NCBI GenBank assembly: GCA_008933995.1 | Contig: WARS01000051.1 | Coordinates: 1,922,001 to 1,986,000 of the forward strand | Length of the DNA stretch: 64,000 nucleotides | DNA from: Datnioides undecimradiatus | Lineage: Eukaryota > Chordata > Actinopteri > Lobotiformes > Datnioididae | Direction: 5' to 3' | Part shown: positions 1 to 36,600 of the stretch, piece after piece | Layout: every line of letters begins with the position of its first letter | Numbering within the stretch: the stretch's first letter is position 1 | Translations under genes and position numbers: made by a program | Notes under the pieces: model-generated | What the model was told of the DNA's origin: nothing | The model's input: the letters and a program-made list of their open reading frames with translations, nothing else | The model's database searches: none

Positions 1-169
1 GGGCCCGCTGATGCTTGGAACTGTGTTAGTGTTTTCTTTTAGGAGCTGGGTCTTAACAAGCTTTTGATACACTTCAACATCAGAAGGGCATCAGGCTAAG
101 CAAAACGATGTATGCTGCAGTCCACGTTTTGATTAAGACTGAGGGTTTGTTTGTCTGTGTGTGTTCCAG

Positions 170-22276
<22,107 letters not shown>

Positions 22277-23890
22277 GAGGAAGACCTTCGACCACCAACA
22301 TTCTCCAGCCTACAGAAGTCAGCTGAACAGACCCTGCCTACCAAGTGTCCATCACATCCCTCGGCCAATCCCCGCCCACGATAGCTAGAGCTCCGCCCTC
22401 TCAGTGTGTTGTTTACATATTGTCGCTGCTGGACTGAAGATTATCGTAAAAGTCGGAGGAAAAAAAAGAAAAAAAAAAAAGAGAAGCAGGAGGAAAACTT
22501 CAAGTCTTTGACAACATCATTTTGTAGTGGGAGTGCGTGGTGATCATTATGGGATATTTCCGTCTGCAGCATGTTTTATTATCGAGGTTGTTTGTTTTTT
22601 TTTAGATGGGTATGTTTTAAATAGAGGTGGTTTTCGAGAGCAGCCACTTGTTCCAGTTGATTTTTAACGGGCTGGCGAAATATGTGAAAGTTCCAGCCGT
22701 CATGTAGTGACAGTTGATTTCATTTGAATATTGCACATGTCGAGGACTCGAGCTGTCGTGATGTTTTTCGCCTGCGGGCGCGATGACCAATATATCACAT
22801 ATCTGCTTTATACTCACGCATCTTTTTTTTCCCGACTTGCCATCTATTAAAGCTCAGGCACACGCTTGCTTTTGTTTTGGTGATGTATAGGTTTCGGTAG
22901 TTGATGTAAAACCGCTCTCTTAACTTAATCTTTAGCAGCGTCCATTCGAGCTGAGTCGGCTTATTTTACAAATCCGTTTTTTCTGGTTTGCCATCGGCGC
23001 CAAGTGTGTTTACTAGGAGTTTTAACTACGTGTTTTAAAAGGGAAAACCGGTTGGAGTGCGTGTTTTACTTTGGACCACCATCTTCACAGAGCAGCATGT
23101 GAGAAGAGTCTCTTCTGATAGAATGTAAACTTATAGACATGCGTAGAATTCTTTAAGGCCATTCTGTGACTCTTTCCAGTCAATTCATATTTTCATACAG
23201 TAAGAGACTAATTATGTGAATTTTATCAGTTCTGTTTGGTTGTTTACTTTTTATATTGTGATACCGATGCTTTCCTTTGAGCCCGTCTGGCCTCTGTTAG
23301 TGATTCCCTCCTTTGCTCTCCCTCTTAAACAAGTGTGCGCCCATGTTTTACCCCTCCATGTTTGACACTGGACGAGACTGAAGCAGAATCACGATGTTCG
23401 CACTGACAGGAGCGCCGAATTCAACTCTGTTCCGCTCTGGAAGTAAGTTTCCCATCATTTCTCCACGGGGAATTAGATTTTTAGCCAAAATTGCTGAGCG
23501 GTAAATCGCCATTGATGCTGCGTTATGTTATTTTAGTCTCACAGTTGCATTAAAGGGAAAAGGGATCGTTGGCATCACTGACCGGTTCGTGGTTTAAAAT
23601 GCTTCTGCTTAACATGTTGATTAATGTCACTGAAGAGATCAACTGATGGGGAGTTTAACTCCAGAGTCAGAGCACAGCTGAAGTCACAGGGCGCCCACTG
23701 TCACGGAAACCGTTTGCATCCTTTCGTTTGATCACCCTCGCCCCCTCACACACCACCACGTTTTGTTTCTATCTTTCTAAGATTGCGTTGAAACTCCCGA
23801 TGGGACACCGATATATAAAGTCACCACGATGGGACAAGCCTGATGTATGTTTAAGAAATATCAAATAAAATGTGTGATTTATGCCAAATG
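22277..23890 (+). other. camk2d: camk2d 3'UTR
   Basis: About 1.6 kb without a convincing ORF, with an A-rich run near 22458-22480. An ATTAAA lies near 22848 and a canonical AATAAA at 23864-23869; cleavage is expected shortly after the latter. The exact end is inferred. Confidence 0.7.
23864..23869 (+). terminator. camk2d: camk2d polyadenylation signal AATAAA
   Basis: Canonical AATAAA followed within 10-30 bases by a GT-rich stretch (tgtgtgattt, gagttggtttg). Confidence 0.65.
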
Positions 23891-24709
23891 AGTTGGTTTG
23901 GGCCGGTTTCATTTCCTCCTGTCTGTCACTGACTGTCGTGTGGCTGTGCTCACACTGCTGAAGGTGGCTGCAGGTGCATTAGTGTTACGAATCACTGCCG
24001 CTGTGTTCTAGGACCATCTGCGCTTCTGGCTCCGCTCCATGCTGCAGTCTGCTTTGGATCGGAACCTGCAGTCCAAAAAGACAAAACACAGAGAGCACAA
24101 TATAAAGTGCAGCATATATATAATGGAGCGTTTCGCATGATAACGACTTTAATGTTGGTGGCTCATGTTCAACACGTTCAGTAATACAGAGATCAGATGC
24201 AAACACTTCAGACACACAGAAATCAGAAGAACTTGCTCCTTTTCGCCTGAATCAGCACCAGAGCTGAGTGACACTGAAAGCCCAATACACACCAATGGCA
24301 AAGTGGCTTCATTTGCCCCGAGTGGAACGACACTGTGGGTGTCTGAGGAGGTCATAATGACCGGGAAGAGTCCAGCTGAGTGATTAACTGTTAGAGCGGC
24401 CACAGTGTCTGCTCGGCCCGGCACGAGCAGTGCGTTTACACCTACTGTCGTTAGCCCAAAGCTAACTGACAAGTCAACACTCACCTGCTGCTGAGCCCGG
24501 CACAGCTCCAGCCCAGGAGCTGCTCCTGCTCCTCACCGGGCCGGTTTGTCTTCAGCCAAACTGCTGGACGTCGCTCAGCTCGCAGAGTTCATTCAGAATA
24601 AACCTCCAGTGAAAGGCTGATGGAGAGAACCAGCCAGCATCAAGTCTGGAAATCACCATCAGCACCAACCAGCTGAGCTCCTTTCGGCTGAAAAGAACGA
24701 CATCACTTC
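23891..24709. other. Intergenic gap between convergent camk2d and ank2
   Basis: Roughly 0.8 kb between the two predicted 3' ends. Only short ORFs without coding features were seen. Confidence 0.6.
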
Positions 24710-24729
24710 CTGTTTGACACATGTACAGT

Positions 24730-24735
24730 TTTATT
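24730..24735 (-). terminator. ank2: ank2 distal polyadenylation signal (candidate)
   Basis: AATAAA on the - strand, the furthest one before the gap to camk2d. Use of earlier signals is equally possible. Confidence 0.4.
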
Positions 24736-25116
24736 GTTCTGCCATGTACACACTGCAGCTGCTATGCCATGTTAGCGTTTCAGGTTTATTTTTTTATTTT
24801 TTTTTTTAGTAATAATTTGATAAAGTCATACATGCCCGCATAGATATTTGCACTGTTAATATGTATATATTGTTATCACCATGGAGACAAGATGCTCATT
24901 AGTCAAATCAATTGTTCTCTTTTTGACATTTCTTTTATTCTTCCATTGGATCACACTCAAAGTAAATGGCAACGTGAGGGTCGGTGTGTTACATAGAGTC
25001 TCAGCTGTGGATGAACACAAAACATACTGTACACAGTTCAGCCAGCTTCCCAACCAATTCCTGTTTGTCTACAGTGGCAAAAAAAAGTCTTTACTTTTAG
25101 CTTCAGCACACGTTCA

Positions 25117-25121
25117 GGCAC

Positions 25122-25162
<41 letters not shown>
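25117..25162. repeat. (CA)n microsatellite in ank2 3'UTR
   Basis: CA dinucleotides with a short CG stretch. Confidence 0.95.
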
Positions 25163-27345
25163 GACAGGGCTCTCAGCTTCTACCAGCTGGAGTATGCAGG
25201 GATCACAAACGGACGGGCAGTAAATAAATAAGGAAGTACTTTTTCGATAAGTGACGTCAGCGGACGTTTGCTCGGCTTTCGAGTCGATGTGTCAGTCCCT
25301 CGACAGCAGTGATACGCAAGAAAAGGGCAAAGCAGAGCGTCTCTGTTACGTGAGGTGTCTAAACGCTTAAAGGGTGAGTCCGCTGCGTTTCCACGGCCTC
25401 TCATTGTCAACGGTCCCCATGAAAAGCCTGAAACCAACAGCAACGATCCATCGCTCACTGCTCTCTGACCGCAGCCCCGAGCCCGCTGGTTCCTACTGAC
25501 GATACGAATCATTAAAAACAGTTCAGAAATACAGTTTCATTTCTAAAAAGGCTTAGTCATTTCTTAAAACAGCTGATTTTAATAAACACCATTTAAATAG
25601 GGGGAATAGTGCCTTTGTTGGGGACATTCTGTGCCTCTGTGGGTATTTGGGGCGTCAGGACGGTGTGTGTGTGTGTGGATTGACTAATAATAAATCACAG
25701 TAGTCGACACGCAAAGTTCATTACTGTGGATGTGAAGCCACAGAAGCTAAGTTGTGAAGTGTAATTATAAAGTTTATGAAGAGAAAACGTCAAAATCTGC
25801 AGAAATAATCAGCAAGAGGAAAACTACAGTTTCTGCTTCTCACACCTCGACAGCTTTGCGGCATCACACGAGATTAATGAGCTATTTAAATGTGGAAACT
25901 GGTCAAAGGTAAAGACAAAGACTGTACTGTTGTCTGTGATTTGGAGGATAGTAAGTGCAGAAGATGAGACGCAAGAAGAGGCTGTTCTTAGACCGTAAAG
26001 GGTCACTGCACTTTCATTAAGTTTGGAGCTGAGGGCGAGCTGGCCTGACTATTTGTCTCTAGTATGAGTGGAACGCCACAGAGCCTCAGGCTTTTATTTC
26101 CCAGAATGCACCTCGATAGCATCTTTTCCTTAGAACCTTCCAACCTGCTTCTCTCAAACACCTCCAGCTTGGAACCCATAGTGTCTGACCCCAAGCTGAG
26201 ACGACATCACTATGACTTTCTTAGACTTGACAAAGCTTCTCAAAGACACTAAAATAATAAATCTGCACTAATGTTAAATATGAATGTTGATAGTGATGAA
26301 GGAACATGTAATACTATGGCACAGAAGAAGAAGATAGACAAGTACGTCTTAGTAGGATCCATTGAGTGTTGGTTTGGCTCTACGCATGGGATCTGTTGAC
26401 GAGAGCTGAAACGCAGCCGGCCTCATCCTCCAAAAGGCTCGATGGAGGACGGTCACACGAGCGCTGCTGCAGCCTGAGGTGAGGAGGAGCAGCACGGCAT
26501 GAAGGTGGAGGGCGAAGCCGACGACAGGAGCCACGAGGACAGCAGAGAACACGCCCCACCACTACGTTCTTTCTGGACAAACATGCCGTATGTACACACA
26601 CAGAGGCGGCGGCTCTGTGAAGGAGAACACGCGAATGCACGACACACATTAGAAGGACGGACACACACACACACACACACAGAAAATAAAAGGGGCAGAT
26701 GCATCGTGGGGGTGGCAAAAGGTGTGAACGCACAGCCGTTGTAAACAGATCAGCAGGGTGACGTTTGGCTGTGTGAAGAGTCCGTGACACACACATTCAC
26801 TCCTCCCAGTTCATTCTCCAGGTAACATTAATCTCATCTGTACGGTGGCCATTCTCCAGCTGAGTCGGTGCATGTACAGCAGGTTTAGGTGGGCTAATGT
26901 ATTAAATGCTTTGAACTTTTTGGACACCAACCCCCCCGGTCCAAGCGTTTCATCTTCTCTATGTACAAAAGTTTACAAGAGTTCTTCAAGAAGAGGCCCG
27001 TATGTGAGGCGAAACGTCCGAGATGCCCTCCTGATCCACCTCTGGTGCGTCGTACCGTGATCGCACCCAGCAGCCAAAAAGGTAAAAACAGCAATCATCA
27101 TCCGACGGAAAGGAAAGGGAGCGATCTTTGGTCACAGAAAGAGCAAATCAAACACACTGAAGGACGGAAGAGTGTTAAAGCACAAAAATACTGTTCCATT
27201 ATTGGACAAAAACAGGACAAAAGAAAAACTTGATTCCAGTGATCAGCAAGGACAACAAGAAGGGGATCGTCTTGATCTGAGGGAGCGGAACGTCACCAAA
27301 GGCTTCAGTGGAAGATGCAGAATGAGGATCAGTTGAAGCAGCTGC

Positions 27346-27607
27346 TCAGTCAAAGCTCTCCTCCTCCTCCTCCTCCTCCTCCTCCTCCTCCTCGTCTCGT
27401 TCCTTCTCCTCCTCCTCCTCCTCCTCCTCCCCCACTTCCTCCTGGTCGTCCTCACAGTAGCGCTGGAGCAGTCGGTGCAGGTGCTGCTGCAGGGCGTCGG
27501 GCTTCAGGGCGTCTGGGGTGTCGTCCAGACGCTCAAGGTGCACGTGCCTCCCCAGGGCATCCCTCACCACAGTCCTCTTCTGGGTTCGCGACTTATGCAT
27601 CTGGCTT
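27346..27607 (-). CDS. ank2: ank2 last coding exon with poly-glutamate tail
   Basis: Starts after cctgtag in phase 2. Codes [20 protein letters not shown], then [20 protein letters not shown] and [15 protein letters not shown], followed by a Glu run (about 22 of the last 30 residues) made by a GAG/GAA microsatellite, ending SFD-stop. The first part matches the ankyrin-B C-terminus; the Glu tail is extra compared with human as I recall it. Confidence 0.93.
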
Positions 27608-30600
27608 CTACAGGAGCAAAATAAGATGCGTTAGAGCGTATTCACGCTAAGATTTGCTACATTTTCATTTGGATTTCGTAATATTTTGTGTGCACTCAAC
27701 ATTGGCATCTGCAGACTACCAACCCACAGGTATAGTTCCATGCTATGGTAACCTAAACTGTGTGTTAAACAAGCTTTATAACCGCGGTACATCAGAAACC
27801 GAACACACACCATGCAACTTTGTCCGCTTTCAGACCTGAAAACAGCTGCATGTGTTTCTATATTCAGTGTTACATTATGAAAACACTGCAGCATCAACCG
27901 GCTTTTTGCTGAAGATATGGTGAAGCAGCAACAGCATTAAGCGGCGTCAATGATGCGATTACACAATGTGAACAAGCTGATTTTAGAATATTTAACACAT
28001 TAAGTAAGTTAAACCAGAACAGGAAGTAGATCTGCAACGCACGATATATGAAAACCTGATTAAAGTCACTGCGTTTAACTTGAAATTTCCCAATACTGGC
28101 GCCCCCCAGTGGTGATATCTATATTGCGGCTGAATGCAACACTACTGCACCATTTTAACGGCGGTTGCCCCATTGTCTACAACAAATAGAAACGATGTTA
28201 TCAGAAGAATTGGAGAGATGCTTCAAACTACCACGAAGTAAGGTCTTGTAAGGTTGTGCCAGGTTGTCAGTGTTGCTGCATCCCAAGATCCAAGCACCAA
28301 GGCTGGTGAATAACAGCAAAAAGGCCCAGGTTGGTCAAAAATCTAATTTCCCTCTAATTAAACAACCTTCTAACTGCCACTTATGCTTGCAAAATGAATT
28401 CAGGATCAGCGTTTGAACTGTCACATTCATGGTTAGGTTAAGTGCAGTCACACCATGCCTTCATGCTCCTCTGCTAAATGCCCTCCCAGTGTCTTTGTGG
28501 TCACTTCCACACACTCCCATGCTGCCGTCCAACCTTTTAACCACAGAACCGTCCTCCTGCACAATCTCTTTCTCTACTACATGAGGCAAGAGCACTTTCC
28601 CAAAGCCTCCAGCATAACTCAACGCCTGGGGAGGGAAGAGCGAGGGAGGAGAGAGGGATCAGAAGGAAGAAAGACAAACACTGGAAACCTGATACACACA
28701 TCTGCTCGGCAACGTCATGCTTTTAAAGTTTCCTCTCATCACCATCAGATGATCTCCAAAGTCTCTAGCAGCTGTGTTAAACTCAGCTTTGGACACACTG
28801 ACCTTCTCAAAGTCCTCTCTGGCTGAGGGGAGATCTGCAGCCAGTGAGGAGTCTCCCGTCTGCTTCTCCATCCTCTCGCCTCTCACCACCGTTGTCTTGA
28901 TGACCTTGCTGACTTTACGACCTTGCACTGGCTCCACCTCAAACTCAGATGCCGTGGCGCCGCCCAGGACCCGGGGCTCCGAGAAGGTCAACTGTTGAGA
29001 TGGCAACAAGATGTTCTGTGACGTGTAATGCCCTGCTTACTGTTATGTCTTTACATTAGATACTGCTATGTCCAAATATGTGCAAAACAGATAAAGTTGA
29101 ACATTAGCATGCTAGCATTGTAACTGTTATGCTGTTCTGCAACCTCCCAGAGCTCCTAGCATGGCTGCAGACTCCCGCTCTTGCTTTGTATACTGTGTGC
29201 TACATTAGCCTGATGAAGTTAGCAACTGATCATCCCTGCTTAGATCAACACCTTAGCCGTGCAGGGATAAAGCGTTTAACTCAGCCTTAAAGTATTCCCA
29301 GTGCACTGAAGCATGTTGTGTCCCTTTGTAATAGTATGGATAGGAAGTGACATTAGTTAGCAGGTCATATTACTGACATTTAAATGAGTTACTTGTTATT
29401 ATATATTATTATATATTGTATAATAGCGCACAGTGGTGCAAGACAGGTCTGACAATGCGACCTCACTTGCATTCGTAGTGACTTTAATGTTTCTAATATA
29501 AACTGAAAACATAACTCCTTCTTTACCACTGTAGCAAAGCTTATTTAGCATGTGCATCGTTAACAGCAGCTGTGTTTGGGTGACACAGCCGTGGTAAAAC
29601 AATATAGCGGTGTGTGTAACACAGCTAGCTTACTACTGCTGCAGCTCATAAACTAACGGAATCTGGGAGGCCTCAGGATTATTATTTCAACGTCATAGAG
29701 CTCCTGAATGCAGCAAAAGATCAAGCAGCAGCTGCAGTTTGATGCAAAACCATTAACCACTCATTACTCTTTCAAACACATAATTCACACAATGGAGACT
29801 AATTATTGTTGATGGTTATGATTAAAGTGTCGCTGCACTAAAACCATGTTGGAGCAGTTGGTAGATTCCTCTGACCTCTTTCTGATCTCCCTCACTGTGA
29901 AGCACAGTTCTCTTTACGACTCTGGATACGGTGTCTCCCTCCTCAATCTGCACCGACTCCTGGTGGGAGCCCTCAATGGTCACTTCCTGCGTCTCCATGC
30001 CATCAGGTGACACGTATTTACGAATCACCTTTCGTGTGATCTGGTGGGGGAGGAGACAGCGCAGAGAGAATATTGCTGTAAGAAACGTGTCATTTCTGTT
30101 TGTTTTGATGTCGTTCTTGTCTCGGAGTGTCCCCTTACTTTCTTAACGACCATGTTGCCGTGCTCATCCGTGTACTTCTCCTCCGTGACAGTTTGCGACG
30201 GGATATCTGGTAGGTTATCTGCCTGTAATAACACAAAACATAAACTGTCAATACACACGTCACTGCACCGAGGGAGACAATCAACAGCATGTCACGTGTA
30301 TCAGAAAAAGTAACTGCACACAACAAATCACCCGAAACACGACCGACACCATGAAATCTACAGCATATTTCAAACAAAATCAGGGAAAAAATTGTCACAT
30401 TTTTTTTTTAAAAAAGCATATTGTGGATGTAATTTTTCATTATTGAATTAATATTTAAACAATCAGACATGGAAATATGAAAAGTGTGGATGCAAAAACA
30501 AAAGCACAACTTTAGACTGAATGCGAGATGCTCGGTAGATACTGCATTAGAGGAGGACAAGAAGCTCTAAACCTACTACCCACCAACCCTGCGTGATTCT

Positions 30601-33600
30601 ACAGAGAGCTAGGGCTGCACAGCGCTTGTTTACCTGAATGATAACTCTGCGTCGGACCACCCTGGTGGTCAGCACCTCCTCCTCTGAGCTATCAGAGGAC
30701 AGCATACCTAGTTCCTCTGCTATCTCCTGAGAGACAGCACACAACCAGCATGAATCAGTATATAAGGTCCTACACAGTGTTACCACAGCACAGTTCCACA
30801 CACAGTGGCTGCTCCTTCTTTTCCCCTAACCTCACTTGGCACATGTACATAAAATGGAATGATGCGATAAATGAAAAAGATGTTATGGCCGTACAAAGTA
30901 GTGAAGTGAGATGAAGAGAAGGCACAGTCAGTTGCAAACATTTTCAACTGAAATGAACATGCAAGGATAAAAACCAGTGTGCGAAATACAGAGAAATCCA
31001 ATCCCCCAGTTAAAGTTAATCCAGCTGCATTTGGAGAGTATGTAGCTCAGGTAATGTTAAAGTGGTTACTGTGATAGTCAGGGTGGAGTAGTGCAGCTAG
31101 AAGACAACAGTGGACAGAATGGGATCCACAGACTGTCAAAGGGTATTTCGCACACTGCTGGGAACAACAACAAGCACAAATCAAAGAATGAAAACAGCTG
31201 CCAATGTGAACAAAAAAGCAACAGAACCAGCTCTTTGGTCAGTTCTCTCCAGCAGTTGTCACTAATGCCGACTTCAAAATGAGGACCTGCAAACACATCA
31301 CACTACCAGTCTCAAAAACAGCTTTTTCAGTCACTGATGACACAATATCTAATGCAGCAATTCAATATCACTGTGTAAAGTTTGTTATTCTTTGGGCACT
31401 CATGCACACAAAAGCACTTGTTAGCCTCATTTAGTCCATAAAGTGCAAACTTGTGTGTTTATCTTGGGTGTTGAATGTACCACAGCAACCAGCCCGGCCA
31501 GGCAAGACACCAAACAGTGCAGCCTTGCGCTCATGCTCAACCTCTTACCCTTCCCAGGAAATCGTCATCATCGTAATACCCTGCCTGATCTCTGGAAGGA
31601 AGCTCCTCACACACAGGGAGGTCGCCCTGTGTTCGACACTCCCGTGAACCCTCTGAATCATAAGCAAATTCCCCAAGACTTTCACTGCCAGATGAGAAAC
31701 GCTTGTGATCTTCCACCCTGAGGTAAGGTCGAGCTGTGTATTCAGGGCTCCCTTGTAGGAAGCCAACATCAGGGCTACTGCCAGGCATTGGGGATGGGGG
31801 TTCAGAGATATGATAGGTAATCTGATGGTCCAGTTTCACTTCTTCTGCTTCAGAGAAGTCAGAGAAGGCTTGTCTGCAGTCAAAGAATTCCAGGTCCGAG
31901 TCAGAGTGCTGTGGAGATTCCGATCCCTTACTGAGGTCTTTTGATAGGACAGATGGATCTGATTCAAATTCAGAGACAGTTTTCTCGAATTCCGAGAGGA
32001 CTCTGTTAAAGTCGGGAGAAAACTCAAAGTCTGCAGAATTTTCAGACTCTGCCTTGGTGGTGGCCGTCAAAGCTGAGTCACCGTAGACTGGAGACAGTGG
32101 ACTTGTATCATTTAAGGAAGACTGGCTACATTCAGTGACTCCGAGGGTTTGATGTCCTGAAAATACTGCTTCGTAGTCTGGCGGCACCAAAAACTGAGTT
32201 GACATGGGTGAAAATAGCTCACTGGACTGTGCTTTCTTAGGGGATATTGTCTGTTCCGAGTATCCATACAATCCATCTGATTTTAAACATGACAACTTCT
32301 CAGACGCAGGTAGAACTGGAGTAACAGTCCTGTGGGTTGTGTATGGGCACGGGTCAGGTAGTTGTAGGGGAACTGACTTCATCGGCCTCTCATCCGTGAG
32401 CTGCACACCTACACTGGTGTCTTGTGTCACTGCTGTAGCAGACAATTGCTTGCCTTGCACCTCATCATCTGTATGAAACTGGGTTTCCTCTGGGGCCAGA
32501 GAAGGGGCCTGTATGATCTAAATAAGTTCACCACACCAACAAAAAAAAATATCAATGTACAGGTTGGTATGCACCATTAAATTGACTGTTCAGCTGTTAC
32601 TGTGCAGTGTCAGGCTACTTTCACTCAGGCCAGCATTAGGAGCAATATATGTGAAGTCATGACATGAAACTTTAAAAGCATTGTATTATTATTAGGCACA
32701 TAAATCAGAACTAATGAGGGGAAAACAATATTTCAGCATTCCCACACATTTAAGAGTTTTTCTGGACACATTTGAGGAATTAACTGCATTCCATGTTGTT
32801 ATTAGTTTATTAAAGCATACAGGGCACTCCATCCAAATGACGTGTTAATAGATTCATCCAAAATAAGTGAGTCTTTGCTTGACTGTCATGCTTTCAGTCT
32901 TACCCTTTGTGAGGTTGTCTTGCTCTGAAGTTGTACAGCACTCATGTTTGGGATATTTCCTTTTGCATCTTGAACTAGTGATGGCTTCCCAGGAAAATCT
33001 TTGTGGGAGTCTTCCTCACAAATACTGGTTTGTAAAGTTGAGATGATTTCAGCTTCTGATGCATGTTGCATCCAATCGTCATATGACAAAACTTCAGATT
33101 TTGGTCCTGTCATTTTTTCCCAGGCATGACTTACTTGTCCTTCTTCTGGTTTAAAGACAAACCTGTCTGTCTCCTCCAAAGCAACACCTAATTCATCCTC
33201 TGACTCAACACTTTGAGGGCTTAGTGGCCTTGGGCTGTCATCAATCCAACAATCAATTGGTAAAGCAACAAACTCAGAGTCTGATGACAGAGACACTGGT
33301 GAGGAGGATTTATCCACATGTGGAGCATCCATAAAATAAGAAGACAATATTCTCATAAACTCAGGTACTGTTGAGTCAGGCAATAGCTGTTTGTAATCAG
33401 TGATTGACGATATGGATTCAGGTGAGGATGGTCTGTCAATATCAGTGACTCTTGATGATGTGACCATAAGTTCACATTCTGAATCTGAACACACTGATTC
33501 AGGTGATGATGACCGATATTTTGTGGTGTACTCCTCCACTGAAACTTTAAATTGAGGGATGGGAGAGTCCGGAGACAGCGACCTGTTCTCATTGAGCTCA

Positions 33601-36600
33601 GGCATTGATTCTGGAGATGATGCTCTTCTTTCAGACATTTGCATGGCTGATTCAAGTGACATAGGTCTGTATTCAGGCAATGACAGAGATGACAAAGGTC
33701 TATCGCTCTCATTCTGATCTAATGACATATAGTCTGTATATGGTGACGATGCTGTTGATCTCAGGGTCATTATGCATTCTGGCAGTGCCACTGTAAATTC
33801 AGGTAAAGGGGAATCTGGTGAGAGTCGTCTAAACTCAGTAACTGATGTTTCAGATTCAGGTGAGGATGCTCTTGCTTCTAGCGCCATGACTGAATTAGGG
33901 GACAAGTGTCTGTAATCTGTCAAAGATTCTTGTGAACAGCATAGATCCACATCCACAACGTCAGATACAACCACCCAATCATCATCAGACTCTGGTGTTT
34001 GTGCCTCAGAGGCAGGTGCTTCAAATATGTACTTAGCTTGTCTGTATGGAGGTGCTTTAGAAGACAAAATGTGTTCAACCATGGGTGGAGGTGACTCAGA
34101 AACACATATGCTAGATACGTGTGCACTTGAAGTGCAAAGAAAGCCATCATTAGCTTTATCGGTTGCAGTGAATGGATGTGTAACCTCTGAGCAGTGCACC
34201 GCCGCAGAGGCATCTGTCTCAGTTTTATCCTGTTTATCATTTGGAACTCTACTTTCATTATCCATTGTGCTGCTGACATATTGCATAAACCCTGTTTTAC
34301 TGCTGAAGGTCTCTCCAACATATTGGGGATCACGTATATGAGAGATCAGTTTCCACAGCTCTGCATCATAAAACAGATTATACTCAGCTACCATGGTAGC
34401 TGATTCTTCAAGTGAGGTAGGTGTCAATGTTGTTGACAGAACCGTGCTATCAATGGTTGCTTCTTTGGAGGTTTTGACTTTTAATGTAGTTTTGGATAAT
34501 TTGGATGCCAAGAATAATTCATCCTTATCTGATTCAATAGATTCTGGTGTTGCTAACCTCTCTTCTGTACAAAACAGGTCTACAGTTTGTAAAGAATCAT
34601 CTAAATCCGAAAATTCAGTGGGTGATATGTCTCTCACAACCATGACGTTTTCCACAATTGTCTTTGTAAAATCAGGTATTGGTGATTCAGGAGAAAGGGG
34701 TTTATATTCATCATATGATCTCTCTGACTGAGGTGATAGCCGTCTTATGTCAGTGACTTCTATGTCATACGAAGCCAAATCACATTCCATATCTGACAAT
34801 ATTGATTCTGGAGATGGAGCCCCACAGAATGATTTTGCTTTCATACTTTCAACATTTTGTGTACACCAAGGAAGAGGAGAGTTTGGGGACAACATCTTGT
34901 GTTCATCAAATGACTGAGTATATTCTAGAGATACTGTTGTGTTGTTTTCAGGTATCATTAATGCCACAGGTGACAAAGGTCTGTATTCTGATGTGCATTC
35001 AACTGATGATAAAGGCCACTCTACGTCTGATCTGACAGAGGCAGGAGAATCTGGTCTATCTCCAATATCATAATTTATTGACATCAAAAATTCAGTCAAG
35101 GCATACTCAAGATCTGATTCAATGGATTCAGGGGAGGGTGATCTATATCCAACATTCACAATGACACATTCGGGCATTGGTGGTGTGTATTCAGGTATGG
35201 GTGAGTCTGGTGACAGAGCACAGTATTCATCTCCAGATGCCCCTGAGCCTGGTGAAGACGGTCTATTATCATAAACTAGCGATCCTAGGCTTATAACAAT
35301 GTATTCTATTTCTGAACATACTGACTCAGGGGATGCTGACCTATGTCCAAAGATAGTTTCAGGAAAACTATGCATAAAATCAGCTACAGGTGAATCAGGT
35401 GAAAGTCTGATTGAGGCTTTAGATTCAGGAGATGAAGGTCTGCTTTCCAAGAATGTTGGAAAAGGTAATTCCATTTCCAAGTCATCTGACAACACAGAAC
35501 CAGGTGAAGTGGACCTTAAGTCCATATGAGATATGCTGGACTCATGTAATGCCTGCGTGAATTCAGGAATGGGAGAGTCTGGTGAAAGAGGTCTAAGTTC
35601 TTCTTTGGACACAGCTGAACCAGGAGATGCTGCCCTGTCCTCAAAAAGCCAGGGGATACACACATCTGTCTCTAAATCCTCATCGGAATATACTGATTCA
35701 GGTGATGCGGATCTGTATCTTTCTCCTGGCATAGTGAATGTCCCTGTGGTGTACTGAGGCAGTGGAGAGTCAGGAGACAAACATCTAATATTTGAGTCAG
35801 ACAATCCTGATTGACAAGAGTCTGCTCTATCTTCAAAATCAAACATCTGTGAAGTCAAAGAAGCACATTCTATTTCTGAAATCTCAGATTCAGGTGATGA
35901 AGACCTGTAATCATTAAATTCAGGACATGTCACTAGCACAGCCTGTTTGAAGTCAGGAACGGGTGAATCAAGAGAGAGTCTTCCATATTTACTCAGAGAT
36001 GCTAAGGACTCAGGAGATGAAGGTCGGCCTTCCACAATCCCTTGGAGAGATAACTCAATTTCCATGTCCAAGTCAGAAAATATTAATTCAGGTGAAGGAG
36101 ACCTTAAGTCCATATGTGATACAGGGAGCTCATGTAATGCCTGCGTGAATTCAGGAACGGGTGCATCTGGTGAAAGAGGTCTAAATTCTTCTTTGGACAC
36201 AGCTGAACCAGGAGATGCTGCCCTGTCCTCAAAAAGCCATGGGATACACAAATCTGTCTCTAAATCCTCATCTGAATATACTGATTCAGGTGATGCGGAT
36301 CTGAATCTTTCTCCTGGCACAGTGAATGTTTCCATGGTGTACTGGGGTAGAGGAGAGTCAGGAGACAAACATTGAAGACTGGAGTCAGACAATCCTGATT
36401 GACAGGAGTCTGCTCTATCCTCAAAATCAAACATCTGTGAAGTCAAAGAAGCACATTCTATTTCTGAAATCTCAGATTCAGGTGATGAAGACCTGTGATC
36501 ATTAAATTCAGGACCTGCCACTAGCACAGCCTGTCTGAAGTCAGGAACGGGTGAATCAAGAGAGAGTCTTCTGTATTTACTCGGCGATGCTAAGGACTCA

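Larger units (their letters stand above)
24710..27345 (-). other. ank2: ank2 3'UTR
   Basis: About 2.6 kb after the stop. Candidate AATAAA signals on the - strand (TTTATT on +) at about 26093, 24934-24939, 24785-24796 and 24730-24735; the last is taken as the distal end. A CA repeat lies at 25117-25162. Several short ORFs look random. Confidence 0.55.

Noticed and set aside
26380..26796. 138-codon - strand ORF
   Set aside because: Falls in the ank2 3'UTR, driven by a CA repeat; no family match.
27315..27650. Poly-proline ORF on + strand
   Set aside because: Reverse of the ank2 Glu-codon microsatellite.
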